Shown here: positions 41,500 through 53,600 of the stretch, piece by piece
How the letters are laid out: the number at the start of each line of letters is the position of its first letter
Numbering within the stretch: the stretch's first letter is position 1
Assembly: GCA_003116995.1 (NCBI GenBank)
Contig: BDSL01000031.1
Location: forward strand, 620,001-684,000
Direction: 5' to 3'
DNA from: Yamagishiella unicocca
Taxonomy: Eukaryota; Chlorophyta; Chlorophyceae; Chlamydomonadales; Volvocaceae
Length of the DNA: 64,000 nt
Notes under the pieces: generated by a model
The model's database searches: none
What the model was told of the DNA's origin: nothing
Seen by the model: only the letters and a program-made list of their open reading frames with translations
Position numbers and translations under genes: made by a program

Positions 41500-44400
41500 A
41501 TGAAGGGCTCGCTGCGTGCGCTGACGTCGCCATGGACAGGTGTGCTTGATGACCAGACCCGGGGAAGACGGCTCATCACACCCCGTAGGCGTGAACCATC
41601 CCGACGCAGTGGTCCTGTTTCGGCCTAGTGTACGCACATTTCAGCCATTATTGCATCAGTATTTTTTGCCGTTTGCCTGTGTCGTCGCGGGCGTTCCGGG
41701 ATCATGCCTTGGCCATTGCGGAACGCCGCCTGTGGCTTCCTTGGCGCAGGCATGGGAGCTCTTGAGCTTGGATCCGCTGCGAGCAAGCATGCTTCCCAGC
41801 TTGTCTCTGAGATGGCCGCAAGGTGCGCAGTGTGGCTTGGCGTCCAGCGGCATCGTAGCACCATCTCGCGGTTTGAGCTGCAACCACGTTTCTGACGCAC
41901 TCCAGTTGTACTTGACTGATTATATCATTTGTTCGATATGATGCGCCCCCTTGAGTTGTATGTATAACGTCCCTCCTCCCTACCCACACCCCGTTCTGCT
42001 CCCACCGCGTTCCCCATGTGAAGGTCGGCTGGCGCGTCCCTGATCATGGTAAGTCAAATCGCCCCGCGCTGCGTCTGGGTTTGAAATAGGACCATGCTGG
42101 ATTCTTTACACTGTGTCCGATTCCGCAGACCTCGCGTCAGTTCGCGGCTGCTGCGGCTGCACCGGCCTTCCACGTTCCAGTCAGCGGCGATGCTGCCGGC
42201 GTGCTGTCCTCGGTCGAGGCAGTCCTGCAGCCGGATGCCGCGTCGGGGGCCAAGGTGGGTACGACAGATGCGCGTGCTCGTCCTCCACGGCGTTGCTGCA
42301 TCTGACTGACTGCATGTACTGAGCTGTGCGTGTTTACATCCCCAGGGAGCACAGCGCGCGTAATTTTTATCGCCCAAGCTGTTAGTCAATTCTTATGCGT
42401 TCTTCGTCGCCTTAGGCCCTCTGATACCCTGACTCCCAGGGCGTCTGCTGCGCAAATTTCCTCACACGCAGCGCAAGTCCTGCTGTTCAGGGCTCCGCCT
42501 GAGGTCGCTTCCCTCCCTTCCTGCCACGCAGGACGTGTCGGATGCCGCTGTGGCCCTGGCCTACCTGGGCGCCCGGGGCAACCGCAGGTGGGTGCGGGCG
42601 CGTGAGATCAGTACGAATCAGGCAGATAACGCGTTGCGGATTTTTCCACACCAACGGTCCCCATAAGAACGTAATCAGCTACATTTCTCAACGGTCCCCG
42701 AAAGGATGTAATCAGCGACATTTCGCACCGTAATGTAAGGGGTGTAAAATCAGCTACGCGTTTTCTGTCTAATCCGTCGATCGCCTGTCCGCCCGCGTAG
42801 CGGCCGCCTGGCCCCTTCAGATTGGGAGAGGTGAGGAATGCGCTGTCAACGGTACCCCAGTTCGCTTTCCTGAGGTCCAATGAATGACCCATGCTCCCCC
42901 TCCCACGCACATCCCCCGACTTCAAACATCCCTTGTTGAAGGCTCTGGGGCAAGGTGCTGGAGAAGGTTGCTTCTCTGGGCTCGTCCATCGACGGCCCCT
43001 CTCTGGCCAACCTGACGTGGGCGCTGTCCGCCGCCAACGTGGAACACACCCGCACCGTGGCTGAGCTGGCCGGGCCGCTGGCCGCCAACCTGAAGAGCCT
43101 CACTCCCTCACAGGTGAGAACCCCGCCGCGAACGAAAGACCCGCACAACGTCGGAGGACGTCGTGACGGACATACGAAAGGAGTTTCGCGGCTTGGCGGT
43201 AAATTAACAAACGAAAAACAGTAAATTAACAAACGAAGAACAGAACACTGCACAACACATGTGCCTGAGAGGCGGCCACGCGAGGCTGCGTCCAGGTGCA
43301 GGTGTCCGGGTGTGCAGGTTTGCACAATTGTAAGCAAAAGCCGAAAACGCCCACCGGGTGCGGGAGTGTGGGTCTCTGCAGCCACATTCAGCAGGCGAGG
43401 TCGTTGTCGTCCCACGGCATGCGGGGGCCACGTGTGCTGGGCCCGGCTGGGACCGGAGATGGGCGCCGCACTTGCTGGAGTGCCGCTTCAGCGTGCAGCG
43501 CGCCGCTCCTTTAGCCAATACGCCTCCTTAGCCCTAACCCATATCACTGCAGACACCCGGCAGACACCCGTACTGGCTCCGTACGCCACTCACCCGCGCT
43601 CGCCCTCCCCTCCGCGATCAGGTGTCGTACGCCGTCGAGGCGCTGGGTAAGGCCGGTGCGGCTGCTGACGTGGAGCTGTTGGCCGCGGTGGCGGACCTGG
43701 CGGAGGCCCGTGCCGCAGAGCTCAAGGCGGCGGACTTTGCTCGCCTGCTGTGGGGCTTCGGAGCCGCAGGCGCGCAAGTGAGCAGCCGCCTCTCCAGTAG
43801 CCGTCGCCCCTAGCAGTCGCGTTAGGAGTTGATAAGGAGTTGATGAGTAGCGCTGGCAGCATTGAGTGCCGTACCGCGGGGTGACTCATGCGCTTGCTCG
43901 CACGCACCTGTGACCCGACCCGGCCCTGAAATGCGGCAAGAGTGATGGCGTGAGGTTGTTTTAGACGGGTGGTGGTATGCGGTCTTTCTTCTTGCGGCTC
44001 TCGGCTGATCGTCCACCCGCTCGTTTCTCTTGCATCACCGTGGCGGCCAGGATGGCAAGCTGGTCAAGGTGGCCTCCGCGGGGCTGGTCGCCAAGGCGGC
44101 GGAGCTGGGCGGCCGCGAGGCAGCTCAGGCGCTATGGGGCCTGGCGGCGCTGCGCCGGGTGCCGGACGCCGCGCTGGCGGGTGCCCTCACCAAGGTGCGG
44201 ACTGGGGTAGTGGTGGCGGGCTTTGAGGAAGACCCGTGGATGCGAGAAAAAACCGTTTTAGAACAGTGGTGGCGGGCGGGGGTGAGGGAGGCGGGGTTGG
44301 GGGCCCTTGTGACTGCAACCGCGCGGGTGGTGCTGCTGCGTTTGGCAGGGGCGAAGGCCACTGGGGTGAAGAGAGGCGGTTTGGAACTCCGGGACGGTCC

Positions 44401-46743
44401 GTACGGGGCACGACGAGCGTTTCGACGACGTATCTCTCCCGCCCGGGTGTCTCCCATCTGCCGTTTGCAGGCGCTGAAGGGCGGTGTGGAGGCCCCGGCT
44501 GATGCCGCCGCCGCTGCGTGGGCGCTGGCCACTCTGGCGGTCAAGGCCGACGCCGCGACCGTCAAGTCGCTGGCGGAGAAGGCCAAGGTAGGCGGGCGGA
44601 CGGGCGAGTCGGGGCGGGGCGGGGCGGGCCGCCTGCAGCCGCCAGCCCTTCTGCAATGCGCGGGGCAGGTGGTGCCGGTGGTCTCCGCGTTTCGTGTCCG
44701 CGGCCAATGCGGTTGCAAGGGCACGTGCTGACATAGTTCGCCTGGCACGAATGAAGTATTCCTGCCTGTCCGACAAGCCAGTCCTTGCCGGGCCCTTCAC
44801 GTGTCCATTTTCAATATTTCAATATTTCAAGATGTTGGCCCCTCATCGTTTCGTTCCGGGTCTGCGCGGCTGCCCCTCAGGCCGGCGCTGCCGACCTCAG
44901 CCCTGCCCAAGCCGTCCAGGGCGGCTGGGGCCTGGCGCTGCTGGGGGACAAGGAGGGCGCCTCGGCGCTGCTGGGCGCCGCCGCGGCTGCCGTCCAGAAG
45001 GTGCGGCCCTGCCTGCCTGCCTGACTGACTGACTGACTGACTGACTGGCCGGACATCCCATCCCGCGAGTCAACCACGAGCCAGTAGGACACCTGTGGGA
45101 CATGTGTGCTGCTGCCAGCATGCCACGTCGCGTACTAGCACGGGGCACCGGGCCCGCAGAGTGCGTCGGGTCCGGCTAGGGGCGCTGGCGAGGCTGAGCC
45201 TATGTGCAGCTATATACACCTTCCTTAACGCCCCTCACTGTCCACCCTCCCACCCACCCTCCCTCCCACCTTCCCTTCCCTCCCTCCCCTCCGCCTGCCC
45301 CCCAGGACCCTGCCGCCCTGAGCCCCTCGGCCCTGGCGCTGCTTCACGCCGGCGCCGTGGTCTCTGGCGCCAGCGGGCTGCCGGCCCAGGTGGCGGACTT
45401 CGCGGCCAAGGGCTTCGGCCTGGCGGTGGAGCACTCCCGCCACGTGCGCGGTGCCTCGGCCGCAGCCTTCCACGCGGAGCTGGCGGAGGCGGTGGCATAC
45501 GCCAGCGGCGCCAGGTAAGGGGGATATATATACGGGGGATGGCTGAGGCGGGAACTGATCTGGTCTGGCCGGTTTGCCATGTGGTGGTGATGGTGGGGGG
45601 AAAGGGGTGTGTCGGGAGCAGCGGCTGTGCTATGGGTTGCGGGGAGAGACTGTGGGGGATGTGCGGCCTTCGTTGTGCGAGTGCGGGACACTCCCGCGGG
45701 CCATGGCTGCCTCACCCCTGGACGTGGTGGTGGTTGCTGGGCGACATGCGTTTCTTCACCTCGCCCCCATGCCGCACCCCTCCATAGACGGTTTTTCTCG
45801 CATCCACGGGTCTTCCTCGCAACCCCTCCCTGGACTGGCCGCAGGCACCGGCCCGACGTTGCCGCCAAGGTGGCCGCCTTCTCCGTGGCGGCCGCTGACG
45901 GCTCCACCCTGGACGTGGTGGTGCCGGTGGATGCCAACAACAAGCTGGCGGTGATCGGTGTCGAGAGCGAGCTGCTGGGCGCCTCTGGATCCGTGAGTAG
46001 GGGAGGGCAGGGGGGAGAGGCGCGAGAAATGCGTTTTCCTGCCTGGCCGCTGACCCCCCCGCTGACCCTTGGCTCTGTCACTGTGCTGGGAGGGTGCGGC
46101 TGGACCTGCGGTCCAACTAGGTTGGTATCTTTTGGGAGCAAACACGACCTTATGTGGGCTTCGCTGCGCGATGTGCCTCCCGTCGCCACCTATGTGCCTC
46201 GCCACCTCTTTGTGTAGCACCGGTGACATGTTCGCCGTCCCTGACGGCTGATTTTGATGACTGATCTTGGTGCTGCCGGGGGCTCTGCCGCATTGCAGGT
46301 TCTGGGCGGCTCTCTGTCCGCTGCTCGCGTGCGTGAGGCGCAGGGCTACAAGGTGGCGCTGGTGCCGCAAGCGGAGTGGCCGGCGGGAGCGCCCGTCAAG
46401 GCGCGCGCCCAGGCCGTGCTGGCGGCCATCAAGAAGTCGGTGCCGGCCTTGGCCTCCATGTGAGTGCAGGGGAGTGAGTGCAGGGCTACTGGGGCCGCCG
46501 GTGCCACGATGGCGGTGCTGCTCGGGACGTATCGGACGTCTTGCTGTCGTGTTGTGCCGTGTGAATGGCCCATGTGGAGGTTGGAGGCATGTCAGGTCCT
46601 GGAGCTATAGTTGTAGCACAGTCTAGCCACCCCTAGGCTCCTGACCGGAATGTCAGCTCGCCTGACCTTCCTCTCGCCCTGGTACTCCGCCCCCCGCCGC
46701 CTCCCGCCCTGCCAGGACGGACAAGCTGTCCAAGGACCTGTAA
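41500..46743 (+). CDS. RAP-domain protein, putative organelle RNA factor
   Basis: Exons 42129-42254, 42532-42587, 42942-43113, 43622-43777, 44051-44194, 44471-44587, 44881-45000, 45306-45514, 45845-45992, 46299-46459 and 46716-46743 join in frame with GT-AG borders (479 codons). Helical repeats run through GNRRLWGKVLEKVASLGSS, PSLANLTWALSAANVEHTRT, AADFARLLWGFGAAGA, EAAQALWGLAALRRVPD and ALATLAVKADAATVKSLA, the arrangement seen in FASTK/OPR-type proteins. The C-terminus (VIGVESELLGASGS, then ARVREAQGYKVALVPQAEWP) fits a RAP domain, the module at the end of organelle RNA-processing factors. The last exon is 28 nt and replaces an immediate TGA by TDKLSKDL. The 5' exon is unresolved: ATG 41500 (MKGSLRALTSPWT, good context, transit-like) needs an unusual donor after ggt at 41541, whereas ATG 42046 directly precedes a perfect GTAAGT. 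Introns after exon 44194 and before 45845 carry family A repeats. Confidence 0.75.
44218..44264 (+). repeat. Intronic repeat family A, donor side
   Basis: Reads ctttgaggaagacccgtgga and then gagaaaaaaccgttttagaa, in sense about 25 nt after the donor at 44195 of the RAP-domain gene. Confidence 0.8.
45786..45836 (-). repeat. Intronic repeat family A, acceptor side (antisense to gene)
   Basis: The plus strand reads gacggtttttctcgcatcca and then cgggtcttcctcgcaacccc, about 10-60 nt before the acceptor of the exon at 45845. Confidence 0.8.
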
Positions 46744-47083
46744 GCACCTCGTCGCTTTGGTCGGGAACTTTGCCGCCTTGGGCTTATCGTGCTTGTTGGA
46801 GAGTCGGGAAGATGTGTTTCCCACCGCAGCCCGTGGCTTGGGCCGTGGATAGCTGTCGGGTGCAGCGGGCGCTAGCTGTTTAGGTTGGGCGTGCAAGTCG
46901 GCCACGGGTGTCGTCTTCCGACGACACGTATGGTGTGTCTGCAAAACGTCACTTGGGAAGCACTTTGGGGTGCTGTGAAACGTTTCAATCGTTCAGTGGT
47001 TTACATTCAGCTTCGTACGGGCTGTGAGATTGGAGGGGCGCTCAACGCGGGCGTCTACCCAGGGCGCAGCCTAATCCGCCCGC

Positions 47084-47088
47084 TGTAA
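47084..47088 (+). promoter_or_regulatory. Candidate poly(A) signal TGTAA, RAP gene
   Basis: TGTAA about 340 nt after the RAP gene stop. The motif tgtaacgtc also resembles common algal poly(A) contexts. Confidence 0.5.
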
Positions 47089-47535
47089 CGTCCAGTGTGT
47101 GCGCCACTGGCATTGGCAGTGAGGCGAGTGCTGGTGGAAATCAACCTAGGAACGAGTTTCACTGCACTCACTAAAACAAGCAAGGGCACCTGGCGAGCTG
47201 AGCACACCTACAAAGATGGCGTCGAACTCATGGAGGACACCTCCGAGTTCGTAGATGCAAAGGCTGGCGCGTATGCGCCTTACAGGAGTGCAGACTGCAA
47301 ATGACGCGGAATGGACGCACATGACTTGGACTTGCACGAATACGGCGCTCACAACTGGGAGTGGCTGCGAAGGCATACGTGCTGTCCTACGGTGTCGTTG
47401 TCTCCCATCCCACCAGCGAGTTAAGGGGACGTCACGACTCACGAGGCTCTGGAACACCGACTGCTGCCGGCTGCGACATCCGGGTGCTGCATCCCAGTGT
47501 GGTGCAACATGCAAACAACGAACAGTTCAATGAAT

Positions 47536-47540
47536 TTACA
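47536..47540 (-). promoter_or_regulatory. Candidate poly(A) signal TGTAA, kinesin
   Basis: Minus-strand TGTAA about 130 nt after the kinesin stop. Alternatives lie at 47280-47284 and 47001-47005. Confidence 0.4.
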
Positions 47541-47672
47541 GGGTTTTCGATGCGAATGGCCGAGAGATGTCGGCATAGCCCATAGCTGGCGACCGCAACG
47601 CCAAAATGCCACACAACCGCAATCGCGCAACGCCGTCGATCGCCAATCAGCTGCTGCCGCCTCTCCCCCAGC

Positions 47673-50600
47673 TCACGTCCCCATGCTCTTGCTCGCACCC
47701 CCGGCCCCCCCGCTGCTCCCTATGGCCTCCGAAACCCGCTGCACCAGCGCCTCCAGGGCTGCCAGCCGGTCTAGCAGCACCTGCGGCCGGCTGGCGTCCG
47801 CATCCACCCCCCGGGCCAGTGACGAGGAGGACATTGACAACGAGGCAGCCGGCGAGGGGGAGGTCGAAACCTGCCCAGCGGGATGGGGGCGGGCGGGCAA
47901 CGAGGACACATGCAGCCGTGTCAGAGGAGCAGTGGGGAAGAGGACATGACGAGGCAGCCACCACGCCCCCTGCCTTCCCAAGGCACCCATTGCCAACCTC
48001 GCCCCAGCGGCATCCCCTCGCCGAGCCCTGCCCCTGCCCCCCCCCACCCGCTCACCTCCGATATGATCTCCGCCAGCATGACTCGCACCTTGGAGTCCAG
48101 GATCTGCTGCAGCGCGCTCCGCTCCTTGGCGGCGGTCAGCGCGGCAGCACGCAGCTCCGCCACCTCCCCTGGGGGGCAGGGCGAGAGGAGGCCAGCGAGC
48201 GCGGCTGTCCGGCATATGGACGAACATCCATTGTGTATTACGTCAGGTGAACAGGCGGGGGCGGACAGGGGCCCGGGGCGAGCTGGCCTTTGGCAAAACA
48301 AAGTTTTGCCAAAGACAAAAACAAAGGAAGAAACAGGCGGCGTGTGCGCATGCATGGCTTCGCCGCAATTAAAGGATGAGGTCTATGTTGGTGGCTGGCG
48401 GCCGAAGGACGGGAAGACCCCCAGGTCCCCGCCATCACAACATCTCCCATGCATCCTTCCGCGCGCCCCCTGCCGCTACGCCGTGGTTGCGCCCTCAGCT
48501 AGGTCACACCTCACAGCCCCCTCTCCCTCACTACTAACTCCCTTGTCAAACGGCCGCACCCCCTGCCCGACTCACCGGGCGACGCCGCCACGTCAGCCCC
48601 ACCGGCACCCCCAGGGGGCGCTGCTGGCCCCGGAGTGCCCACGTGTTCCTGTGGGGGGTGAGACCGGAGGGGACGCGGTGGAGGGGATGAGAGCTCGCGG
48701 CAAGGGGCTGTTGGGTGCGGTTGCAGTGGAAGGGAGAGCAAGGGGGAGCAAGGGGTACACGGCAGAACACGGCAGAATCGCAAGGGGTACACGGCAGAGC
48801 CGCGCCATCGCAGCCCAGCCACAGCAATACGTGTCATCGCACCGTTGCGCCGAACGGCAAGCTGCCTCCGCTTTGGCGGCCCGAGTTGCCGTTTGCCGGG
48901 TGGTACGGCAGGGAGGTGGAGGCCGAGGCGGGGGCGGTCATTTGCGGGTGCAGGCGCCAGGGGGGGAAGCCGGTGGAGGGGGCGGAGGAGGCCGAGGTGG
49001 TGGAGCCCCGGGGGGTCACGTCCTGGGAATCCAGACCCTGCGAGCGGGGATGGATGGATGTGTGGGGCGGGATGGGGGGAGTGTTGCCACCAGGAGGGGG
49101 TTTTGCTCAGCGCTGGTTGGGGGTGTGTATGAGGATACGAGGATACGAGGATACGAGGATACGAGGATACGAGGTAGGGGATGTGGTAAGCCCGCGAGCC
49201 CGGTCCGCACCTGCAGGTCCACTGCGGTGCCATCTGCCGAGTACACCAGCTGCGGGAGGCCGTACGCCCCTGCCCCCCGGCCGCCGCTGGCCATGACGCC
49301 GTTGGGGCCCGTGAGGGAGGTGGAGGCGGCGGGCACGGAGGGGTAGGGGGAGTGCATCCCGGCGTCTCTGCGGGTCGGCCAGGCACATGTCAGGCACATG
49401 TCAGGCTGCAGCAGCCACACACATGGCATCCACGTACAGGTCTGGGGTTCGCTTGCGGCACGAATTGAGGGCCCAGGTTCTACCCTAAGCCACCGCTGTC
49501 CGGCTGGGCGTATGGTGCGGTGGCAGGTGGCGACTGGGCAGCAGCGCGGGGAGCCATGACATCCCCCCCCGTCCCGTCCCCTCCCAGCCCCCACCAACCT
49601 GCTGCCGGGTGGCCCCATGCTGTGAGGCGCTGTGGGGCCCACCAGCCCGTTCTGGCCCCCCCAGTCGCCCAGCGCGTTCTGCAGCGCGGAGGGGTCGATG
49701 CCGCGGAGGCCCGCGGGGGAGGCGGAAGCGTGCTCCACCGCAGCCTGTGGCGAGGGGAGGGAGGGGCGGGGGAGTGCGTAAAAACCGTGAGGGAGGGGTT
49801 CGAGGGAAACCGGGGGTGTGTGACAAGCGGGGGGCCGTTGTTCATGCCCTGACGACCACGACACCAAATGGCGCCTCCTCCTGCCCGGCCGCTCTCACAC
49901 GCGGCGCCTCCATTCCCCTTGGGAACAACCGGCTGCCAACGGTGCGTCACTCAGCAGGTGGCCCCACAGCACCCTCACCCCCGCCACCCGGTGCCGAGAA
50001 GCAGCCCACAGCACCCTCACCCCCGCCACCTGGTGCCGAGAAGCAGCCCACAGCACCCTCACCCCCGCCACCTGGCGCCGAGAAGCAGCCCACAGCACCC
50101 TCACCCCCGCCACCCGGTGCCGAGAAGCAGCCCAGCCGCCCGCCCACCCCCGCCACCCGGTGCCGATAAGCAGCCCAGCCGCCCGCTCACCCCCCGCCAC
50201 CCGGTGCCGATAAGCAGCCCAGCCGCCCCCCCACCCCCCGCCACCCGGTGCCGAGCAGCAGCCCAGCCGCCCGCCCACCTTCCGCAAGCTGATCAGCTCC
50301 GTGGTCTTGGCGTCAAGCTGGTCCTCGAGCTGCCGCTGGTACCTGTCGTACGCGTCTAGCTCCTCCTGCGCCACACAAACACACACCGCACGGCGCTGGG
50401 GGCGTGAGTCACACTTGCAGGGGGGGAGGAAGGGGGGAGGAGGGGAGCGGAGGGGAGGGAGGGGAGGGGAGAGGGGCCAGTCCCCCCTGGTTCCTGCTCC
50501 TGCTAAGTCGCGAATGTGCGCTTCTTCACGGCTCCGGCCTGACCGTGGCCTCGCCATTTCCCTCCTCCGGCCCCGAGGTCCCCCAGGTCGTCTCACGCAT

Positions 50601-53600
50601 TCGCTTGCTGCCTCCGGCTCCGAAAGGCATCCCACTCGCCCACCCACTCATGCCGTCAGCGCCCCACCCAACCCAGTTCTCCAGCATGCATTTCAAAACG
50701 TCTGTCCTAAACGGTTTTTTCTGGCATCCACGGGTCTTCCTCGAACCCCCACCTGCAGGCTGTTGATCCGCTCGTCCCGCTCGTTGAGTCGGGCGGTGAG
50801 TGCGATCATGATGTCGCGCTGCTTGAGCAGCAGCTGCTTGTAGCGGTCCACCTCGGCGGAGGCGCTGCCCTCCGCGTCCTGCCGCTCAGCCTCCAGAGCC
50901 CGGATGCGGGCCTCGTAGTGCTCTGCGGGCAGCAGCGGCGGCAGCGGCAGCAGCGGCGGCGGGGGCAGGAGCCGGGGCGGCAGCAGGAGGGGGTTGCAAG
51001 GGGAACCCGTGTAGGAAGGAAAACCGGCAGCAGGAGGGGCAGGAGCGGCGGAACAAGTTGCACAAGGGCCGCAGGGGGTGTCTGCTGACGTCGGCTGGGG
51101 GTGATGCCTCCTCCACCGCCTCATCCAGCCCTCGCGTGCTCCGCCCACTCTTCATGTCTTCCGCCCAACCTCGAAATCGCATCACCTAGCCCTGCACTGA
51201 GACCCGCGCAACCCCCCCTCTCTCGCCCTCACCCTTGACCTTGTTCGCTTCTCGCTGCAACATGGCTCGCACCGCCGGCACCTCCTGCAGCGCCGCCCCC
51301 GAGCTGCCGCCGCTCAGCAGCTGGCTCTGCATGGCCTGGGAGGGGGAGGGGAGGGGGCCGGAGGGAGAGGCAGGGGCAAGAGGGGGATAAAGATGCGGCG
51401 GCAGGAGGGGGAGGCAGGGGCAGGAGGGGGATGAAGATGCGGCGGCAGGAGGGGGAGGCAGGGGCAGGAGGGGGATGAAGATGCGGCGGCAGGAGGGGGA
51501 GGCAGCGGCAGGAGAGGGATGAAGATGCGGCGGCAGGAGGGGGAGGCAGGGGCAGGAGGGTGATAAAGACACGGCGGCAGGAGGGGCAGGAGGAGCACGC
51601 GGTGGCCCCAGTCCGCAACGGGATGATGACGAAGCTGCCCTTGCTGGAACACGCCAAGGAGAGCTCCCAGCACGTGCAGCACAGCCGGAGGCCGCGTGCT
51701 AGGGGACGGCGTGGCGGTGGCCGCCTGCCGCACGCTTCGACTGCGCCGAGGCAGCAGGACTGGGAGCATCCTGCCCCTACCCCCCGGCCCCTGGCCACCC
51801 GCCTGGTGGTACCCCACCTGGTGGTACCCCGTACCCCGCCTGGTGGTACCCCACCTGGTGGTACCCCGTACCCCGCCTGGTGGTACCCCACCTGGTGGTA
51901 CCCCGTACCCCACCTGGTGGCACCCCCTACCCCACCTGGTGGTACCCCCCCTGCCTCCGCGGCACCCCGCCCCCGCCTCCTACCTGGATCTTGAGCTCCA
52001 GCGCCCGCTTCTCCTCCTTCTCCCGCAGGAACTCCCTGCTGCGCTCCTGCGGCCCGAAGAGGCGTTCGAGGTGCGTACACGTTAGGGGGCAGGGGGCAGC
52101 AGGCACCCTCTTTCAGCCTTTCCCGGCCTTTCCGGGCGAGAGAGCACCCACACACATCAGCTCGAAGCTCTTCGGCAGACCGTTAGATCGCAGCAGCTTA
52201 GGGTCTGCGGGTTTGCTCGCTGCCACCCACCCAGGGAGCACATGACTCCCGACGCGCGAGTCGCGCAGCCCCGGCCTCCGCGATGCACTGGGCCCCCGAC
52301 CCGCCTGCCCCCTGGTGGCCCCACCTGTAGGGCCGTCAGCGCAGCCAGCTTGTCCGCCTCAGCCCGCTTGGCCTGCTCCTCGGCCTGTTGGTGCGGGGCG
52401 GGGAGACGTGGGGGAGATCGAGGGTGAGTGGGTTTGGGACACTGACCCTAGCGTTAGGGGTGCCTACTAGGAGGCGGACGAGACGATTTCGGCAGCCTGC
52501 CTTGTCACCCGTTGACAAGCGCCTTGCATTGCCCTCCAGTAGCCTCCCGGCAGCCTGCAAGCCAGGCACCGCTCACGGCGCTGCGCCCCTCCGCTCACGG
52601 CTTCGCCCCCTCCCCTTCCCCCTACCCACCACCAGCAGCGCGCGCTTGTCCACCACGTTCCTGGACCTGCGCGCCAGCTCGTCCCGCAGCCGCCTCAGCT
52701 CCCGCTCGTACTTGCGCAGCAGGGTGCGCTGGTCCACGTCCTCGTTCACGTGAGCCTCGTTCTGGATGTTCTTGGCCCTGGGGCGTGGAAGGGAAGGGGG
52801 AGCGGGTTGGAGAGCGGGTAGGAGAGCGGGTAGGAGAGCGAGTAGGAGAGCGGGTTGGAGAGCGGGTTGGAGCGGCTACTGGGTCGCCTGGGGCGCACTC
52901 CGGGGCTGAAAGGACATCCATCCCCCTCTCCTCTGCGCTCCCTCCCTCCCTGCTCCCCTGCAGTGCCCGTCGTCCTCCTCTCCTCTGCCCGCCCCCTCCC
53001 CCGCTCCTGGCGCCGCACCTGTTTGCAAACTTGAGGGTGGACAGTGACTCCTGGAAGGCCTCCAGGGAGGGGGCGATGGTGGCGATCATGGTGGTACGGC
53101 AGTTTCCCCCCAGCGAGTCTTCCAGCAGGCGGGTGAGCTTGGAGTCGCGGTAGGGGATGTGGGTGCGCTCGCGCCGGTCGGTCAGCGCGGCGATCACGTT
53201 ACCTGCGGATGCCGCGTGGTGGAGGAGAGTCCGAGTGCGGGGTGGTGGAGGAGAGTCCGAGTGCGGGGTGTGGGGGGCATCGAGGAAAACCCGTGTACGA
53301 GTAAAAAACCGTTGGGGGGTGGGAAGGGCATAAGGGGGTAGCGGACCGACGGTCGCTGCTGCGCTAGTAGGACGGGGAGAGACTGAGGTGTGGTGCGGTG
53401 TGGGATTGCAGGTGTTCGTGTGACCCCACCGACCCACCCACCCCTCAACCAGCTCCCCACCCCCGGTTTTATTGGGCATCCACGGGTCTTCCTCGAACCC
53501 ACCCCTCAACCAGCTGGGCCGTCTCCAGCCTTCGGTGCATCCCCCGGCTTCCCCGTTCGCCATCCCAGTTATCGGCTTTGCACTCCATAATATAGTCCAC

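Larger units (their letters stand above)
46744..47672. other. Convergent 3' region, RAP gene / kinesin
   Basis: Tail-to-tail intergenic space with poly(A) candidates on both strands. Small open frames lack domain signatures. No RNA gene was recognised. Confidence 0.5.

Noticed and set aside
41540..41941. Open frame just after ATG 41500 as a separate small gene
   Set aside because: No family resemblance; it overlaps the probable first intron of the RAP gene.
49960..50275. Regularly spaced repeats resembling a CRISPR array
   Set aside because: Units are contiguous with no unique spacers, and the array lies inside a kinesin intron of a eukaryotic gene.
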